The notes under the pieces were generated by a model that saw nothing but the letters and a program-made list of their open reading frames with translations, was not told the origin of the DNA and did no database searches. A DNA stretch of 64,000 nt from Planctomycetota bacterium (GTDB lineage Bacteria > Planctomycetota > Phycisphaerae > Phycisphaerales > Phycisphaeraceae), in assembly GCA_024279865.1 (NCBI GenBank), contig JAJRRC010000022.1:145091-209090 (forward strand). The letters are read 5' to 3'. Position numbers and translations under genes: made by a program. Of this stretch, positions 27,478-35,663 are shown one piece after another. Position 1 is the first letter of the stretch; the number at the start of each line of letters is the position of its first letter.

Positions 27478-27942
27478 ATGTTGCTACCCACCCTTGGAGC
27501 TTGGCATATCACGCTGATGTCGATTGCCTTTATCTTCGTCTGTGTTTTGCTGATTCTGCTGATCCTGATCCAACGTCCCAAGGGCGGTGGACTGGCGGGC
27601 GCCTTCGGCGGCGCAGGCGGATCAGACCAAGCCATGTTCGGTGCCAAGGCAGGCGATGCACTGACATGGATCACAGTGAGCTTTTTTGCAGCCTTCTTGC
27701 TGCTGGCCATGGGACTGACATGGGCCGTCAAGCCAACCCTTGAATTAGCCCCGCCCGCCATCACGACACATCAATCAGGCGAGGTCCCCGAAGCACCACT
27801 GACCCCCGGAACCGCCGCCACCCCCGTCACATCCGAAGCACCAGCCGCTGAAGCTGCCACCGAAGTTATTCCTGCTGCTGTGGATGCAGCCGTGCCTGCG
27901 ACAACGCCTATCCCCACGCCCGCCACGGAGACGGCTCCTTGA
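27478..27942 (+). CDS. secG: Preprotein translocase subunit SecG
   Basis: A 154-residue membrane protein. The two transmembrane helices (about 12-32 and 62-82) and the linking [24 protein letters not shown] segment are diagnostic of SecG, which supports SecYE during protein export. An Ala/Pro/Thr-rich tail of about 70 residues makes it longer than most SecG proteins (about 75-110). It lies between tpiA and yicC, a position for secG next to tpiA that is common in bacteria. Confidence 0.95.
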   Translation: MLLPTLGAWHITLMSIAFIFVCVLLILLILIQRPKGGGLAGAFGGAGGSDQAMFGAKAGDALTWITVSFFAAFLLLAMGLTWAVKPTLELAPPAITTHQSGEVPEAPLTPGTAATPVTSEAPAAEAATEVIPAAVDAAVPATTPIPTPATETAP

Positions 27943-28835
27943 TCCGGTCGATGACGGGATTTGGTCAAGCCAGTGAACAAGTTGATGGCATTGTTTATGT
28001 CGTCGAAGTGCGCACGGTGAACAACCGCTACTTCAAGGCATCGGTGCGTTTGCCCGAAGAACTGTTTAGCCTTGAAGCACAACTTGAAACACAACTACGC
28101 AAACATACCCTTCGCGGGTCGATCACGCTCAACGTCAAGTGGAGCATCGCCAACGACCGGGCGGGGCATCAAGTCAACGACCAGGCTTTGCTGCAATATC
28201 TGGAGCATCTTGAAACCATCCATCAACGAATGGCAGGCAATCATTCGGTCAATATTGATCTCACGGCCCTGCTGACGTTGCCTGGTGTTTTGCAGCCCGC
28301 ACAAGACAAAAACCTGCTGGCTCAAAAAGCAGGTCCCGTTCTTTTGTCACTCGTTGAGCAAGCCTGCGAAAAATTAACACAGATGCGTCAGACCGAAGGC
28401 AATGCGTTGGCCAAAGACCTTGCCACGCATCGCAAAGTCATTGCAACGAGACTCCAAGCGATTGCTGACCGGGCCCCTTTGGTCGCGGAGCAATACCACC
28501 AGCGATTGAAAAATCGCATGGACGACCTGCTTGCCAAGGCCCAGCTTGAAGTCGCTCAACCGGAGCTAATCCGGGAAGTGGCGATTTATGCAGAGCGTTG
28601 TGACATTGCTGAGGAGATTGCCAGGCTCAGTGGGCATCTTCAACAGTTTGATGAGATCATCAACAACGCCGATGGCGAGCCTTCGGGCCGCACCTTGGAC
28701 TTTCTCTCTCAAGAAATGCTCCGAGAAGCCAACACCATTGCCAGCAAATCCAATGACGTGCAGATCAGCCACGCCATTGTGGAGGTCAAAGGTGCAATCG
28801 ACCGAATCAAAGAACAGGTTCAAAACGTCGAATAG
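27939..28835 (+). CDS. yicC: YicC-family endoribonuclease
   Basis: A 298-residue protein of the YicC/YloC family, RNases in E. coli and B. subtilis. The start MIRSMTGFG is the conserved family N-terminus and here uses TTG 27939, overlapping the secG stop by four bases (TTGA). The C-terminus [21 protein letters not shown] and [24 protein letters not shown] matches the DUF1732 domain, with its conserved acidic residues. The overlap implies coupled translation with secG. Confidence 0.95.
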   Translation: MIRSMTGFGQASEQVDGIVYVVEVRTVNNRYFKASVRLPEELFSLEAQLETQLRKHTLRGSITLNVKWSIANDRAGHQVNDQALLQYLEHLETIHQRMAGNHSVNIDLTALLTLPGVLQPAQDKNLLAQKAGPVLLSLVEQACEKLTQMRQTEGNALAKDLATHRKVIATRLQAIADRAPLVAEQYHQRLKNRMDDLLAKAQLEVAQPELIREVAIYAERCDIAEEIARLSGHLQQFDEIINNADGEPSGRTLDFLSQEMLREANTIASKSNDVQISHAIVEVKGAIDRIKEQVQNVE

Positions 28836-28842
28836 TAAAGTG

Positions 28843-28972
28843 ATCAGTTATCAGTTGTCAGTTATCAGCAAGATAAGAAACGATGAAAGCCGTGCCTCGG
28901 GGTGAGCGGTGGTTTTTGGGATTATTATTTGTTGCGTATATTCTCTTACTGATAGCTGACAACTGACAACTT
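28843..28972. repeat. Inverted pair of TGATAGCTGACAACTG-type short repeats
   Basis: ATCAGTTATCAGTTGTCAG (28843-28861, with more copies following) and, inverted, TACTGATAGCTGACAACTG (28948-28966) flank an 80-bp spacer between yicC and the kinase gene. A related copy is at 15008-15040. Confidence 0.6.
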
Positions 28973-28986
28973 GAGAAAGAAGTCTG

Positions 28987-30144
28987 ATGCCACTACCGCC
29001 ACCACCACCGAGTCATCCCACTGCCGCCACGGTTGGCATGAGTGGGTTGTCTGCCTCGGGGCCGTCGGGGGTTTCTAGTGCAATGACTGCGAGCAGTGGG
29101 CGAAGTCGTTTTGCGGTTGAAGAGTTAGCCATCGTGTTGTCTTACTATGACATCGGCGTGATTGAATCGATCCAGGAATTCCCACGCGGTTCGCGTAAAG
29201 CCCCCAAGTCATTGATTCGCTCGGACAATGGGCTTTATTTGCTCAAACGCCGCGCCCGAGGCAAGGATGATCCATTTAAGGTCGCCTTTAGCCATCAATT
29301 GCAACTTTATCTGGCTTCGAAGCAATTTCCGCTGCCTCATCTCATTGGCACCAAAAAAGACAACAATTCTATCTTGCAATGGCGGCATGGGGTTTATGAA
29401 TTGTTTGAATATATCAAGGGCATGAGCTATGACAACTCCCTTGATGCCACAGCCGACGCGGGAAAAACGCTGGCCTTGTTCCATAAATTGCTCGCTGACT
29501 TTGAGCCTGAATATGAACCTGCCCTCGGCTCGTATCATGCGTCGCGTTCGGTGGCAGCGTCCTTTGGCCGCATTCCTCAAGCCTTGGGCAAAACAGACCC
29601 CGCCTCGGTCAACCCAAGCGATCAACGGCTCACGGATGTCGTCCATTTTGCAAGAACCGCCTATAACGAGGCTGCCTTACGTGTCAATGAAATGGGCCTA
29701 GCCGACTGGCCTATGCAAATTGTTCATGGCGATTGGCATTCAGGCAACATGCTCTTTCGCGGCTCACGCGTGGTCGCGGTGATTGATTATGACTCAGCCC
29801 GCATTCAGCAACGCATTACCGATATCGCCAATGCAGCCTTGCAGTTTTCCATCATCGGAGGCGGCGATGACCCGACGCAATGGCCTGACCATCTTGATGA
29901 ACTGCGATTCAAACGATACTTACGGGCTTATGATTCGGTCCCCAATTGTGTGCTGTCCCGAGCAGAATTGCGGACCATTCCTTGGCTGATGATTGAAGCT
30001 TTGATTGCTGAAAGCGTCATCCCCATTGCCCAGACAGGCTCCTTTGCACGCATGGATGGCATGGGATTCCTCTTAATGGTTGAACGCAAAGTTCGCTGGA
30101 TGCAAAAAAATGCTCAGCGTTTGGCCACCCTGCTCGATGGATAA
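28987..30144 (+). CDS. APH-type phosphotransferase (aminoglycoside phosphotransferase-like kinase)
   Basis: A 385-residue protein-kinase-like phosphotransferase. The Pro/Ser/Gly-rich N-terminal 40 residues precede a kinase fold with the catalytic loop IVHGDWHSGNMLF (about 246-258) and the metal-binding AVIDYDSARI (about 263-272). It resembles CotS/homoserine-kinase-like members of the APH family rather than antibiotic-resistance enzymes. The substrate is unknown. It ends 6 bp before the PDZ-domain gene, with which it is probably cotranscribed. Confidence 0.85.
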   Translation: MPLPPPPPSHPTAATVGMSGLSASGPSGVSSAMTASSGRSRFAVEELAIVLSYYDIGVIESIQEFPRGSRKAPKSLIRSDNGLYLLKRRARGKDDPFKVAFSHQLQLYLASKQFPLPHLIGTKKDNNSILQWRHGVYELFEYIKGMSYDNSLDATADAGKTLALFHKLLADFEPEYEPALGSYHASRSVAASFGRIPQALGKTDPASVNPSDQRLTDVVHFARTAYNEAALRVNEMGLADWPMQIVHGDWHSGNMLFRGSRVVAVIDYDSARIQQRITDIANAALQFSIIGGGDDPTQWPDHLDELRFKRYLRAYDSVPNCVLSRAELRTIPWLMIEALIAESVIPIAQTGSFARMDGMGFLLMVERKVRWMQKNAQRLATLLDG

Positions 30145-30150
30145 GACCCC

Positions 30151-30903
30151 ATGCACGCACTTGTTTTTTTGATGCTCTGGTGGATGCCTTTGGCGGTCAA
30201 TGTCAATGACCCGGCCATCCTCAGACAACTCAACGCCCCAGACCCGGCAATCCGTACCACTGCCACGCAGACCCTCTTGCAAGACCCGAATCTCACCCTC
30301 GAACAAATCGAAACGCTGCTCCAAAAATCGCCCCACCTCGAACAACGCCACCGTTTGCTAGACGTCGCCAAGCACCTTGTGTTTCGCCAACTTATTGAGC
30401 CGTTCTATCAATCTTCACGCAAAGGCTCCTTGGGCGTACGCCTCTATGAGCCCCCCGTTCGGGGAATCAATCCGGGGATTCATCCTTTGGAGCCGGAGAT
30501 TGAAGATGCTTCTAAGCTCCCCAATGCCAGTACCCATGGCATCATCATCGGTCGAACCTTGCCGGGCTTTCCGGCTTATGCCTATCTTCAGCGAGGCGAC
30601 ATCATTGTTGCCATCAACCAAACGCCTCTACCGAAGCGACGCAACGGCATCAGCATGACCAAAGCCTGCATCGCCATGATTACCATCCATCCCCCGGGCA
30701 AAGAAATTCAACTGGACCTCATTCGCAACCACAAACCTTTGAGCGTCACATTTCCCCTTGCCCCCTTTGAAGCATTGGCACACCTCTACGAACACAAACA
30801 AGTCAAAGCAGGCCAACGGATCACCCTCACCGCGACCGCTCTGGAACAATGGAACAAACAACTGCAACGCTGGGGTGATATTCTCCAGCCACAAGAGCAT
30901 TGA
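30151..30903 (+). CDS. Exported PDZ-domain protein
   Basis: A 250-residue protein with an N-terminal hydrophobic signal (MHALVFLMLWWMPLAVNV), a helical, possibly HEAT-like segment (about 20-80), and a PDZ domain (about 130-200) containing GIIIGRTLPGFPAYAYLQRGD and IIVAINQTPL. There is no protease domain, so it may be an adaptor or peptide-binding module in the periplasm. It follows the APH-type kinase gene closely. Confidence 0.75.
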   Translation: MHALVFLMLWWMPLAVNVNDPAILRQLNAPDPAIRTTATQTLLQDPNLTLEQIETLLQKSPHLEQRHRLLDVAKHLVFRQLIEPFYQSSRKGSLGVRLYEPPVRGINPGIHPLEPEIEDASKLPNASTHGIIIGRTLPGFPAYAYLQRGDIIVAINQTPLPKRRNGISMTKACIAMITIHPPGKEIQLDLIRNHKPLSVTFPLAPFEALAHLYEHKQVKAGQRITLTATALEQWNKQLQRWGDILQPQEH

Positions 30904-30919
30904 CTTCAAGCTATACTGT

Positions 30920-31201
30920 ATGAACCTTATGAAACCAACCTTTTGCTTATTCATGTTCCTGCTGCTCATGGGTCTTGGCTCCCAAGCCATCGGCTGTCCC
31001 AATTGCACGACTTTTGTCTCTGATGCCGCCGAAGCTTCGGCTCAAGCCATGTCCCCAGCACAGGTGGCATCCTTAGGAACCGGTTTTTATTGGTCCATCC
31101 TTCTGATGATGTCTCTGCCCTTCCTCTGCGTCGGCGGATTTGGAGGCGCCCTGTGGCTGAACCATCGCCAACGTGCCGCCCGCACAAACCAACCACGCTA
31201 A
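30920..31201 (+). CDS. Small membrane protein with CPNC motif
   Basis: A 93-residue protein: signal-like helix at the N-terminus, then GCPNCTTFVSDAAEASAQ, a second transmembrane helix (about 57-80) and a basic tail. The CPNC pair could be a metal or redox site on the outside of the membrane. The start is ATG 30920 or 30929. It follows the PDZ gene by 16 bp and may belong to the same operon. The family is not recognised. Confidence 0.68.
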   Translation: MNLMKPTFCLFMFLLLMGLGSQAIGCPNCTTFVSDAAEASAQAMSPAQVASLGTGFYWSILLMMSLPFLCVGGFGGALWLNHRQRAARTNQPR

Positions 31202-31305
31202 AACCGCCAACTTATCTTTTTTCTCTTTTTATTTGCACAAGCCCTTTCTGAATCGTTCTGTTGCATCAGTTGACAAACAAGAACCATTTTGAGGAGGCAC
31301 CCCAA

Positions 31306-31527
31306 ATGAAAAAACTCGCAATCTTTACAGCATGGACCTTTGTTGCTGGCGTTGTGCTTTACACCGCTCTGAGTCCCGCAGCAGGCGTGATTCACCAAAA
31401 TCCGATGGCTGCTCTGGGGCTGGGCTTGATCGGCTTTGGGCTTTGCAAAGATGCCCGTAAAAACAGCCCTTCGCTTGCTTTGGTTCCCGTCTTTGGCCGC
31501 AAGAAAACCCGCCGCGAAACAGTGTGA
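31306..31527 (+). CDS. Small hydrophobic protein
   Basis: A 73-residue protein with a strong ribosome site (GAGGAGG 8 nt before the ATG). Two hydrophobic stretches (about 5-25 and 33-48) are followed by a basic C-terminus (GRKKTRRETV), typical of small planctomycete membrane or exported proteins. Function unknown. Confidence 0.68.
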   Translation: MKKLAIFTAWTFVAGVVLYTALSPAAGVIHQNPMAALGLGLIGFGLCKDARKNSPSLALVPVFGRKKTRRETV

Positions 31528-31958
31528 TCATTCTAAAGAACATCCTTTTTTTGGTTCATCCGGCTATCGCGTGCGTCGTAGTTGAGTCTTTGGGTCGCAC
31601 TCTTTTTCGCCCTGGCGACCCCAACGGTTGGACGAGGGCCAGCAGGACAAAAAAAATTTCTGTAAAGGCTGTTTACAAAACCGTTTCCTGCGTTTAATAA
31701 CAGGCGGCAAGCATTTTTAACCCCTTTGATCTCTCGCCCACAATCGCAGGGCGAGGGGGGGGAAATGCGGCTCTATTTCCAGGCAAGTACGCATTAACCG
31801 GATGAACCCTGTTTTTGCAGCACTGAACGACCATCAAAAATACATGGCTGCCTAACTCACGATCAAAATATTTCAATATTTTTGTCACTCAATAATTAAT
31901 CGAACACCTCAAAACACCGATACCAAAGGTAGTATTTTATCCTGAAAGGCCCCTTGCC
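31528..31958. other. 431-bp non-coding gap before the globin gene
   Basis: No convincing ORF. Two inverted repeats are visible: GGGTCGC/GCGACCC (31592-31621) and CTCGCCC/GGGCGAG (31733-31755), the second running into a G-run. The last 60 bp are AT-rich and probably hold the globin promoter. Confidence 0.6.
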
Positions 31959-32384
31959 ATGGTATTGAATATTGACCTGTTAGAACGAAACTTTGCTTCT
32001 ATCGTTCCCAAAGCAAGTGAATTAACAACTGTTTTTTATACACACTTGTTTAAAAACCACCCTGAACTCCGCCCCATGTTTCCCACGGAAATGGCGGTAC
32101 AAAAGAAAAAACTCGGAGCATCTCTCGCGTTAGTCGTCGCAAACCTTCGCAATCCCAAAGTACTCACAGCCTCGCTAGGTGAACTGGGAATCCGTCATAT
32201 CGACTACAACGTCAAACGTGAACACTACCCCATCATCGGTAAAAACCTGCTAGTGACGCTTGCAGAGATATCAGGCGATCAATGGACCGAAGAACTAGAG
32301 GAGGCTTGGGCTCAAGCTTATGAGGACGTGGTGAAAATCATCTTTTCAGCATTGGATAACTACGAAAAACGACACGCAGCCTGA
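31959..32384 (+). CDS. Single-domain globin
   Basis: A 141-residue heme protein of the flavohemoglobin-like single-domain globin group. FYTHLFKNHPELRPMF matches the B-C-CD region, and LGIRHIDYNVKREHYPIIGKNLL contains the F-helix region with its likely proximal His. Single-domain globins bind oxygen or nitric oxide. No reductase domain or partner gene is adjacent. A clear terminator follows the gene. Confidence 0.92.
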   Translation: MVLNIDLLERNFASIVPKASELTTVFYTHLFKNHPELRPMFPTEMAVQKKKLGASLALVVANLRNPKVLTASLGELGIRHIDYNVKREHYPIIGKNLLVTLAEISGDQWTEELEEAWAQAYEDVVKIIFSALDNYEKRHAA

Positions 32385-32415
32385 TACGATCCTCCTTTGT
32401 ATTCAAAATAACAAG

Positions 32416-32457
32416 AAACCCACCACCCCTGATAGCGTGCGTGGGTTTTCTTTTTTT
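32416..32457 (+). terminator. Rho-independent terminator after the globin gene
   Basis: AAACCCAC (32416-32423) pairs with GTGGGTTT (32441-32448) around an 17-nt loop, followed by TCTTTTTTT. It is 32 bp after the stop. Confidence 0.8.
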
Positions 32458-32464
32458 CGATACA

Positions 32465-32572
32465 GATCGTCTTTTTTACGTCAAGTCAGACACACAAGCA
32501 AGTTTGCTTGCTGCTATTTGCGAACATTAAAAACAGGCTGAAAAAACGGCAAAAAGTCATGCAAAATGTGTG
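32465..32572 (+). repeat. MITE-like element, divergent copy F
   Basis: The hairpin AGCAAG-TTTG-CTTGCT followed by GCTATTTGCGAA and the right end CGGCAAAAAGTCATGCAAAA match the family layout with much divergence. It lies between the converging globin and hemC genes. Confidence 0.55.
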
Positions 32573-32591
32573 AGGTCAATCAAACAACATG

Positions 32592-33566
32592 CTATGAAAG
32601 AGATGAAACCTCTGTCATTGAGGCAGAACCACCTGTCGCGAGAAGGTCCGTCGCACCTTGTGCTAGCAGGTCATCAAGCACCTTCTGAGCTGCTTTGGCA
32701 AGGTGTTTTCCTTCAGCCTTGGCCAATGCCGCAAGGGTGATTTTCCCGTCAGGACTAAAGACCTTGGCCTCGATTTGGAAATGACGTCCTTCAGCATCTA
32801 AGGGCTGCGCCAAAACCGCAATCGGACTATGACAATTCCCTTCGAGGCGGGCAATGATTTGCCGCTCTGCGTGAACTGCCAATGATGTGGGCGTATGGTT
32901 TAACAGCAAAGTCCGAGAGACGGATACATGGTCATCGGTGCGGCACTGAATTCCCAGTGCCCCTTGACTGGCTGAGGGAAGAATGGTTTCAATCGCAATG
33001 GGCTTATCCGCATAAGTGCCAAGTCCAGCCCTTTGTAGGCCACACACTGCTAACAGCGTGGCATCAAGGGCATGATGCTCAAGCACGCGTGCCAATCGGG
33101 TTTGAATATTCCCCCGTAGCAATTCGGTTTTAAGGTCCGGGCGCAAGTGTAACAGTTGTGCCACGCGACGCGGACTTGCCGTGCCGACGGTCGCGCCCAT
33201 GGGAAGTTCTTCGATGCTGTTCGCTTTATCGCTGATGAAGCAATCGCGTACATCCCCGCGTTTGGGAATCGCTGCAAGAGACAGGCCCGGCGTGAGACCC
33301 ACCGGCATATCTTTGAGGCTGTGGACGGCAATGTCTGCTTCTTCAGTAAGCAAAGCTCGCTCAACAGCTTTGGTGAACAGACCTTTGCCGCCTGTGTCCG
33401 CTAGAGAGATGTTTGTTTTTTGATCGCCCTCGGATTCAATCCAAAAATATTCTACTTCAATCTGAGGATGCAAGGCGCCCAAAGCACGCCCCACAGCCAA
33501 AGCTTGAGCCCGCGCCAAGCGGCTACGACGTGATGCAATTCGAATCGGCCGGTGACTTCTTCGCAA
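32592..33566 (-). CDS. hemC: Hydroxymethylbilane synthase (porphobilinogen deaminase)
   Basis: A 324-residue enzyme of heme synthesis, joining four porphobilinogen units. RPIRIASRRSRLARAQA, VHSLKDMP, ATVGTASPRRVAQLLHLRPDL and LRGNIQTRLARV are conserved. The dipyrromethane-cofactor Cys lies in LEGNCHSPIAV (about residue 240), with Asn replacing the usual Gly before it. I chose the TTG at 33566: it has GGAG 8 nt upstream and gives the normal N-terminus. The open frame extends to 33620 and includes ATG 33608 without a ribosome site. Confidence 0.93.
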   Translation of the reverse strand: MRRSHRPIRIASRRSRLARAQALAVGRALGALHPQIEVEYFWIESEGDQKTNISLADTGGKGLFTKAVERALLTEEADIAVHSLKDMPVGLTPGLSLAAIPKRGDVRDCFISDKANSIEELPMGATVGTASPRRVAQLLHLRPDLKTELLRGNIQTRLARVLEHHALDATLLAVCGLQRAGLGTYADKPIAIETILPSASQGALGIQCRTDDHVSVSRTLLLNHTPTSLAVHAERQIIARLEGNCHSPIAVLAQPLDAEGRHFQIEAKVFSPDGKITLAALAKAEGKHLAKAAQKVLDDLLAQGATDLLATGGSASMTEVSSLS

Positions 33567-33750
33567 AATACGATCTCCATAAAACACCAAGAGAAACAAA
33601 CCCGACATATTGACGGACAAAAAAACAAAATCATTGCCGTCACCTGTCTTGGGCCTTACTATAACGAGACTGGCGGATTCATGCAGAACATTTGAGTCCC
33701 TAGCGATTAAAATAAAAACAATTTAATCCGTTTTATTGGATCTTGGGTAT

Positions 33751-35142
33751 ATGAAAAAACAAAATTTATTGACTGCCGCCATCTTCGCAGGATTGGTCCT
33801 CGGACTCATTGCGGGGGAACTTCTGTTTCGCCATTACAGCGGAGACGTGCCAACAAGCTGGCTTGATGGCTTAAATTTCGTCGGCGACACCTTTTTCATG
33901 CGGCTACTTAAAATGGTCCTCGTCCCACTGGTCGCCTCCAGTGTCATCGCAGGGGTGGCCTCCATTGGTGATCCATCCCAGCTCGGCCGCGTCGGCGGCT
34001 GGACCGTGGTCTATTATTTCTCCACCATGGCCGCAGCAGTCATCCTAGGCGTGGTCTTGGTGAGCCAAATCGGCCCAGGCGAAGGCTTTCCCAGCGAATT
34101 ACGCATCGAGAGCGTGGTAGCCTTTGATGCTCAACAGGGAACCATCCAGACCCGCGTCTCCGAGGCCTCTGGCACAGGCTTGTGGGGGGCGTTTCAAAAC
34201 ATCTGCAAACAACTGATCCCCTCCAATCCTGTCGGCGCGGCAGCTCAAGGCCAATTACTCCCAACGATTTCATTTTCCTTGCTACTGGGCATTGTGCTAA
34301 CCACACTTGGAAGTAAGGGCAGACCGGTGCTGGACTTTTTCCAAAGCCTGTTCGAGGCCATGATGAAACTCGTCGGCTGGATTCTCTGGCTTGCCCCGCT
34401 GGGTGTGGGATGTCTGGTTGCCTGGACGGTAGCACGCATTGGGTCGGTTGCATTGGTAGGCCCATTGGGCAAGTACATGCTCACGGTTTTTATAGGCTTA
34501 CTCTTGCATGGGGCGATTGTTTTGCCCTTGGTACTTTGGCTGGTGGGCAGGACCAATCCTTACCGTTTTATGTGGCAAATGAAAGATGCGTTGATGACTG
34601 CTTTTGGCACGGATTCATCCAGCGCGACGTTGCCTGTGACAATTGAAACGGCTCAGAAGTCAGGTGGCTGTTCTAAGCGTTCCAGTGAATTTGTCTTGCC
34701 GTTGGGCGCGACGATTAACATGGATGGGACTGCGTTATACGAAGCGGTTGCGGTGGTTTTCCTGTTTCAATGTTTTGGCATTGACCTTGGCCCCGTCCAG
34801 CTTGGCATTGTGGTGCTTACTGCCACGCTCGCGGCCGTGGGCGCGGCAGGGATTCCCAGCGCGGGTTTGGTCACCATGGTCATCGTTGTCGAAGCGGTGA
34901 ACGGCTCTTTGGGCGATCAAACACCCCACTTGCCGTTGGCTGCGGTGGGGATCATTTTGGGCGTGGATCGTATTTTGGACATGTGTCGAACCACGGTCAA
35001 TGTCTGGGGCGATTCGGTGGGCGCGAAGATCATCACCCGCTTGGCTCCGGACACCCCCGGAAGTGTCCCCGCCCCCGGCAGCGCCCCCGGCAGTGCCCCC
35101 GGTAGTGCCCCCGAAAACTCCTCTGGCAATGCCTCGGAATAA
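33751..35142 (+). CDS. Dicarboxylate/amino acid:cation symporter (DAACS)
   Basis: A 463-residue transporter of the GltP/DctA family for glutamate, aspartate or C4-dicarboxylates with cation. The hallmark segments are FLRLLKM-like FFMRLLKMVLVPLVASSV, the hairpin tip TAFGTDSSSATLP, GATINMDGTALYEA, and AVGIILGVDRILDMCRTTVNVWGD. About eight transmembrane helices plus two hairpins are expected. The C-terminal tail contains four PGS repeats from the CCCCCGG tract and is absent from typical members. The substrate cannot be decided. Confidence 0.92.
   Translation: MKKQNLLTAAIFAGLVLGLIAGELLFRHYSGDVPTSWLDGLNFVGDTFFMRLLKMVLVPLVASSVIAGVASIGDPSQLGRVGGWTVVYYFSTMAAAVILGVVLVSQIGPGEGFPSELRIESVVAFDAQQGTIQTRVSEASGTGLWGAFQNICKQLIPSNPVGAAAQGQLLPTISFSLLLGIVLTTLGSKGRPVLDFFQSLFEAMMKLVGWILWLAPLGVGCLVAWTVARIGSVALVGPLGKYMLTVFIGLLLHGAIVLPLVLWLVGRTNPYRFMWQMKDALMTAFGTDSSSATLPVTIETAQKSGGCSKRSSEFVLPLGATINMDGTALYEAVAVVFLFQCFGIDLGPVQLGIVVLTATLAAVGAAGIPSAGLVTMVIVVEAVNGSLGDQTPHLPLAAVGIILGVDRILDMCRTTVNVWGDSVGAKIITRLAPDTPGSVPAPGSAPGSAPGSAPENSSGNASE
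35053..35112 (+). repeat. 12-nt CCCCCGGCAGTG repeat at the end of the symporter gene
   Basis: About four units of 12 nt, starting with CCCCCGGAAG, encode Ala-Pro-Gly-Ser near the C-terminus; the frame is kept. Confidence 0.92.
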
Positions 35143-35229
35143 AAAGCATTCTGGTTCTTCTGTTGTTCTTCGCTAAACATAGATTAAACATCATCACCTC
35201 ATTGCCTTCTAAATTTTGGAGAACCCCTC

Positions 35230-35436
35230 ATGGCCCGCCTCATCCGCCACACTGATACTGGTCCTGTTGAACTAAAACCTTGTGAAAAATCCCAATGGGT
35301 CTATGCCTGTGGCCTAAGCCAAGGCATGCCGTTGTGTGACGGCTCCCACAAAAAAGCACGCCAGGAAGATGCAAGCAAGCTCCATGTCTACAATGCCGAC
35401 CGCACCGAAGTCGTCGAAGCCTGTGACGACAAATAA
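35230..35436 (+). CDS. CDGSH iron-sulfur domain protein
   Basis: A 68-residue single-CDGSH protein. The motif reads YACGLSQGMPLCDGSH, so three of the four 2Fe-2S ligands are present (Cys27, Cys36, His40), but the first Cys of CxC is Tyr25. The cluster may be altered or use another ligand such as Cys18. CDGSH proteins act in iron or redox handling. GGAG lies 9 nt upstream of the ATG. Confidence 0.88.
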   Translation: MARLIRHTDTGPVELKPCEKSQWVYACGLSQGMPLCDGSHKKARQEDASKLHVYNADRTEVVEACDDK

Positions 35437-35591
35437 TTAAGATCGGCTCTTATGAAAAACATAAACATGCCTAAAGCTATTTCTTGCTAGCTCATTATCT
35501 TGCTGGGCATGCTTACCTTCCTCGTCCTCATTGTGCACTGGCGGATGAATGTGGGCGGATAATCCGTGATGCGGATAAAGTCCAATCCCGG

Positions 35592-35627
35592 TATAATGGA
35601 GGTTTCGCGTTGCCTGTTTGAGGCAAC
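35592..35627 (+). promoter_or_regulatory. Possible dnaE promoter element and hairpin
   Basis: A perfect TATAAT (35592-35597) has no good -35 partner. A hairpin GTTGCCT-GTTTG-AGGCAAC (35609-35627) follows in the leader, 36 bp before dnaE. Confidence 0.35.
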
Positions 35628-35663
35628 ACGCCGCTATTTCTCTGACTTCAAGTGAGCGCACGG

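Noticed and set aside
30073..30371. Minus-strand frames across the kinase/PDZ gene junction
   Set aside because: They overlap two good plus-strand genes and show no domain or start signal.
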